Assembly (NCBI GenBank): GCA_027056825.1
Contig: JALUJS010000186.1
Coordinates: forward strand, 1 to 9,363
Direction: 5' to 3'
DNA from: Candidatus Krumholzibacteriia bacterium
GTDB lineage: Bacteria; Krumholzibacteriota; Krumholzibacteriia; LZORAL124-64-63
DNA: 9,363 bases
The position numbers and the translations under genes are program-made. The notes under the pieces were generated by a model, which was given only the letters and a program-made list of their open reading frames with translations, had not been told where the DNA came from and made no database searches. Of this stretch, positions 7,138 through 9,363 are shown in pieces; position 1 is the first letter of the stretch; every line of letters starts with the position of its first letter.

Positions 7138-9207
7138 ATGGACAACGAGAAGATACGTCAGGAAATCCAGCAGCTCCGGCGTGAACTGCAGCGGCACAAC
7201 GACCTCTACTACCGGCACGCCTCCCCGGTCATCAGCGACCAGGAGTACGACGCCCTCGAACGTCGCCTGCGCGAGTTGGAGCATGCCCACCCGGAACTGG
7301 CCGCGGACGACAGTCCCACAGCCCGCGTGGGAGCCGACAGCGACAGCCGGTTCCCCTCCCTTCCCCACAGCCGGCCCATGCTCAGCCTGGCCAACAGCTA
7401 CGATCCGCAGGAGGTGGAGGCCTTCGTGGAGCGGGTACGGCGCGACCTGGGGGAAGAGGAGGTCGTTTTCACCGTCGAGCCGAAGATCGACGGGGTGGCC
7501 CTGGCCGTGCGCTACCGGAATGGGATGCTGGACGTGGCCCTGACCCGCGGCGACGGGCGCAACGGCGATGTGATCACCGACAACGTGCGCACCCTGAAGC
7601 AGGTGCCCGAACGCCTGGGCGACCGCTGGCGTGACGCCTTCGGTCCGTCCGCCCCGGATACCTTCGAGGTGCGCGGCGAGGTCTACCTGGGGCTGAAGCG
7701 CTTCGCCCAGCTGAACCGTATGCGCGCGGCCGAGGGTCTCGAGCCCCTGGCCAATCCCCGCAACGCCACCGCCGGTACCCTCAAGACCCTGGACGTCGGG
7801 GAAGTGGCCCGCCGCGGCCTCTCCGCCTTCTTCTACCAGCTCTTTCCCCTGGACGAGGGCGCGGAGGATCCGGACTCCCACCGCGAGGAGATGCGCATCA
7901 TCGCCGGCCTCGGCCTGCCCGCCAACCCCTTCCTGCGCGTGGCCACCGACGCGGCCGGCATCATGGCGCACCTGCGGAAACTGCAGGAGATGCGCGATGA
8001 TCTCGACTACCAGATCGACGGCGGCGTGATCAAGGTGGACCTGCGGCGCCAGCAGGAACTTCTGGGGGCCACCGCCAAGGCGCCGCGTTGGGGGCTGGCG
8101 TTCAAGTATCCGGCGGCCGAGGCCGTCACCCGCCTGCTGGACATCACGCTGCAGGTGGGCCGTACCGGTGTCATCACCCCGGTGGCCGAACTCGAGCCCG
8201 TCCTGCTGGCCGGCACCACCGTCAGCCGCGCCACGCTGCACAACTGGGACGAGATGCAGCGCAAGGATATCCGCGTGGGGGACACCGTCGTGGTGGTCAA
8301 AGGGGGGGATATCATCCCCAAGATCCTGCGGGTCCTGCCGGAAAACCGCACCGGAGACGAGCAGCCCCTGCCGCCGCCGACGCAGTGCCCGGTGTGCGGG
8401 AAGCCGGTGCGCTCGGACCCGGACCAGGTGGCCATCCGCTGCGTCAACCCCTTCTGTCCCGCGGTGCTGGCCGGGCGTTTGCGGCACTTCGCAGGCCGGG
8501 ACGCCGCCGACATCGAGGGGCTTGGCGGCAAGTGGGTGGAGATGTTCCTGGACAAGGGCCTGGTGCGGGCGGCGGACGATCTTTTCGGCCTGACGCGGGA
8601 GCAGCTGGCCGTTCTGCCGGGATGGGGCGAGAAATCGGCCGACCGTCTGCTGGCCTCCATCGCCCGGGCGGGACGGCGGCCCTGGTCGGCCAGGATCTTC
8701 TCCCTGGGCATCCCGCAGGTGGGGGTGACCACCGCCCGGACCCTCGCCCGCCACTACGACAGCATCGACGCCCTGATGAGGGCCACGGTGGATGAGCTGG
8801 CCGAACTGCCGGACATCGGCCCCATCGTGGCTGAAGCCATCACCGGCCAGATGGCCAACCCCGACTTCCGGGCTTTCATTGAAAACTTGAAGCGGTCCGG
8901 TTATTTCCATGAAAAGGAAGAGCTTGAGGCGCTGGCAGGCGCAGCGGAGGACGGCCCCTTCGCCGGCAAGACGGTGGTCCTTACCGGAACCTTGGAGAGC
9001 ATGCCCCGCAACCGGGCCAAGGCCCTCATCGAGGCCGGCGGGGGCAAGGTGACCGGAAGCGTGAGCAAAAGCACCGACCTGGTGGTGGCCGGGGCCAAGG
9101 CCGGGAGCAAGCTGGCCAAGGCCCGGGAACTCGGGGTCCCGGTGGTGGACGAGGAGGCCTTCCTGACCATGACCGGGCAAAAGGACGTCGCTGATGGCCC
9201 CGCGTGA
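7138..9207 (+). CDS. ligA: NAD-dependent DNA ligase LigA
   Basis: Protein of 689 residues, close to the usual 670. It seals nicks with 3'-OH and 5'-phosphate ends in duplex DNA using NAD+, in replication and repair. The N-terminal domain Ia (1-70) has the NAD-binding signature HNDLYY and SDQEYD. The adenylation domain carries the catalytic lysine in EPKIDG (K116), then TRGDGRNGDVITDN, EVRGEVYL, NPRNATAGTLK and the distal lysine motif GLAFKYP. The OB-fold includes LQVGRTGVITPVAELEPV and KGGDIIPKI. A four-cysteine zinc finger follows (C417, C420, C435, C440), then helix-hairpin-helix repeats (about 455-590) and a C-terminal BRCT domain (about 604-685, FAGKTVVLTGTL). All domains and key residues are present, so it should be active. 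The start at 7138 fits the family N-terminus; a GTG at 7009 would add 43 unrelated residues overlapping the Omp85 gene. The ribosome binding site is weak (GGTGG at 7130-7134, close to the ATG). Slight oddity: DYQIDGGVIKVD has Gly where Val is common. Confidence 0.98.
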   Translation: MDNEKIRQEIQQLRRELQRHNDLYYRHASPVISDQEYDALERRLRELEHAHPELAADDSPTARVGADSDSRFPSLPHSRPMLSLANSYDPQEVEAFVERVRRDLGEEEVVFTVEPKIDGVALAVRYRNGMLDVALTRGDGRNGDVITDNVRTLKQVPERLGDRWRDAFGPSAPDTFEVRGEVYLGLKRFAQLNRMRAAEGLEPLANPRNATAGTLKTLDVGEVARRGLSAFFYQLFPLDEGAEDPDSHREEMRIIAGLGLPANPFLRVATDAAGIMAHLRKLQEMRDDLDYQIDGGVIKVDLRRQQELLGATAKAPRWGLAFKYPAAEAVTRLLDITLQVGRTGVITPVAELEPVLLAGTTVSRATLHNWDEMQRKDIRVGDTVVVVKGGDIIPKILRVLPENRTGDEQPLPPPTQCPVCGKPVRSDPDQVAIRCVNPFCPAVLAGRLRHFAGRDAADIEGLGGKWVEMFLDKGLVRAADDLFGLTREQLAVLPGWGEKSADRLLASIARAGRRPWSARIFSLGIPQVGVTTARTLARHYDSIDALMRATVDELAELPDIGPIVAEAITGQMANPDFRAFIENLKRSGYFHEKEELEALAGAAEDGPFAGKTVVLTGTLESMPRNRAKALIEAGGGKVTGSVSKSTDLVVAGAKAGSKLAKARELGVPVVDEEAFLTMTGQKDVADGPA
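9179..9185 (+). promoter_or_regulatory. Ribosome binding site for the gene starting at 9194
   Basis: AAAAGGA lies 8 bases before the ATG at 9194, inside the last codons of ligA. It supports that start and suggests that translation of the downstream gene is coupled to ligA. Confidence 0.5.
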
Positions 9208-9363
9208 ACCCATCCTGGTCATGCTGGTCCGCTGGGAGCAGCCGGGCCGGCCCCGCTACCTGGGGCTTGACCTGGGAGGCGGGGAGAGGGTGCACGAACT
9301 GGTCGCCCCCCATGAACCCGGACCCGACCTGGCCGGCGCCATCCTCTGCGGCGAGGACGTTCC
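9194..9363 (+). CDS. Unrecognised protein, 3' end outside the window
   Basis: The frame is open from the ATG at 9194 to the right edge (56 codons visible) and overlaps the end of ligA by 14 bases. The protein begins MAPREPILVMLVRWEQPGRP and continues with YLGLDLGGGERVHELVAPHE. Codon third positions are almost all G or C, as in the neighbouring genes, and a plausible ribosome binding site (AAAAGGA) is well spaced, so it is probably a real gene. There is no signal peptide or membrane segment in the visible part; the start looks like a cytoplasmic β-rich domain. I do not recognise the family. A competing frame from GTG at 9204 is also open, but it gives an implausible Trp/Ser-rich product. Confidence 0.6.
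   Translation, partial: MAPREPILVMLVRWEQPGRPRYLGLDLGGGERVHELVAPHEPGPDLAGAILCGEDV

Noticed and set aside
7009..7138. GTG at 7009 as start of ligA
   Set aside because: The extra 43 residues are a shadow of the Omp85 C-terminus, while the family N-terminus fits the ATG at 7138.
1676..9222. Three very long open frames on the minus strand (about 1084, 749 and 886 codons) that tile almost the whole region
   Set aside because: They lie antisense to well-supported genes and have a Gly/Pro/Arg/His/Gln-rich composition without domains. Such frames are expected opposite high-GC3 coding DNA because stop codons are rare there.
9204..9363. Alternative frame starting at GTG 9204
   Set aside because: It is open to the edge but gives a Trp/Ser/Pro-rich product, and its codon pattern does not match the neighbours, unlike the frame from 9194.

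Overview
The window is a very G+C-rich (roughly two thirds or more by eye), densely coding stretch of a Gram-negative (diderm) bacterial chromosome, with all recognisable genes on the + strand. The outer-membrane β-barrels, a Lol-type lipoprotein, a DUF5683-like protein and a DNA ligase whose OB-fold reads KGGDIIPKI (a form I associate with the Bacteroidetes/FCB superphylum) suggest a high-GC FCB-related lineage such as Krumholzibacteriota, Eisenbacteria or Gemmatimonadota. That placement is inference. I see no mobile element, CRISPR array, tRNA, rRNA or change in base composition.

Layout: (1) positions 1-673, the 3' part of a DUF5683-like membrane protein that enters from the left edge; (2) 673-1728, a lipoprotein with a complete six-bladed NHL-type β-propeller; (3) 1730-5188, a 1152-residue secreted protein that looks like a large outer-membrane β-barrel with a soluble N-terminal part; (4) 5154-7097, an Omp85-superfamily (BamA/TamA-like) protein with POTRA-like repeats and the LRGY barrel motif; (5) 7138-9207, NAD-dependent DNA ligase LigA with all domains; (6) 9194 to the right edge, the start of an unrecognised gene. 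No gap between genes exceeds 40 bases.

The junctions (1-base overlap, 1-base gap, 35-base overlap, 40-base gap, 14-base overlap) point to one polycistronic unit with translational coupling. Genes 1-4 are all predicted to be envelope proteins. The pairing of a large barrel of unknown function with a dedicated-looking Omp85 protein, a propeller lipoprotein and a DUF5683-like protein is the most interesting feature: it could be an uncharacterised outer-membrane assembly, secretion or surface module. ligA is a housekeeping gene attached to its 3' end. No promoter or intrinsic terminator could be identified, so the transcription unit probably extends beyond both edges.
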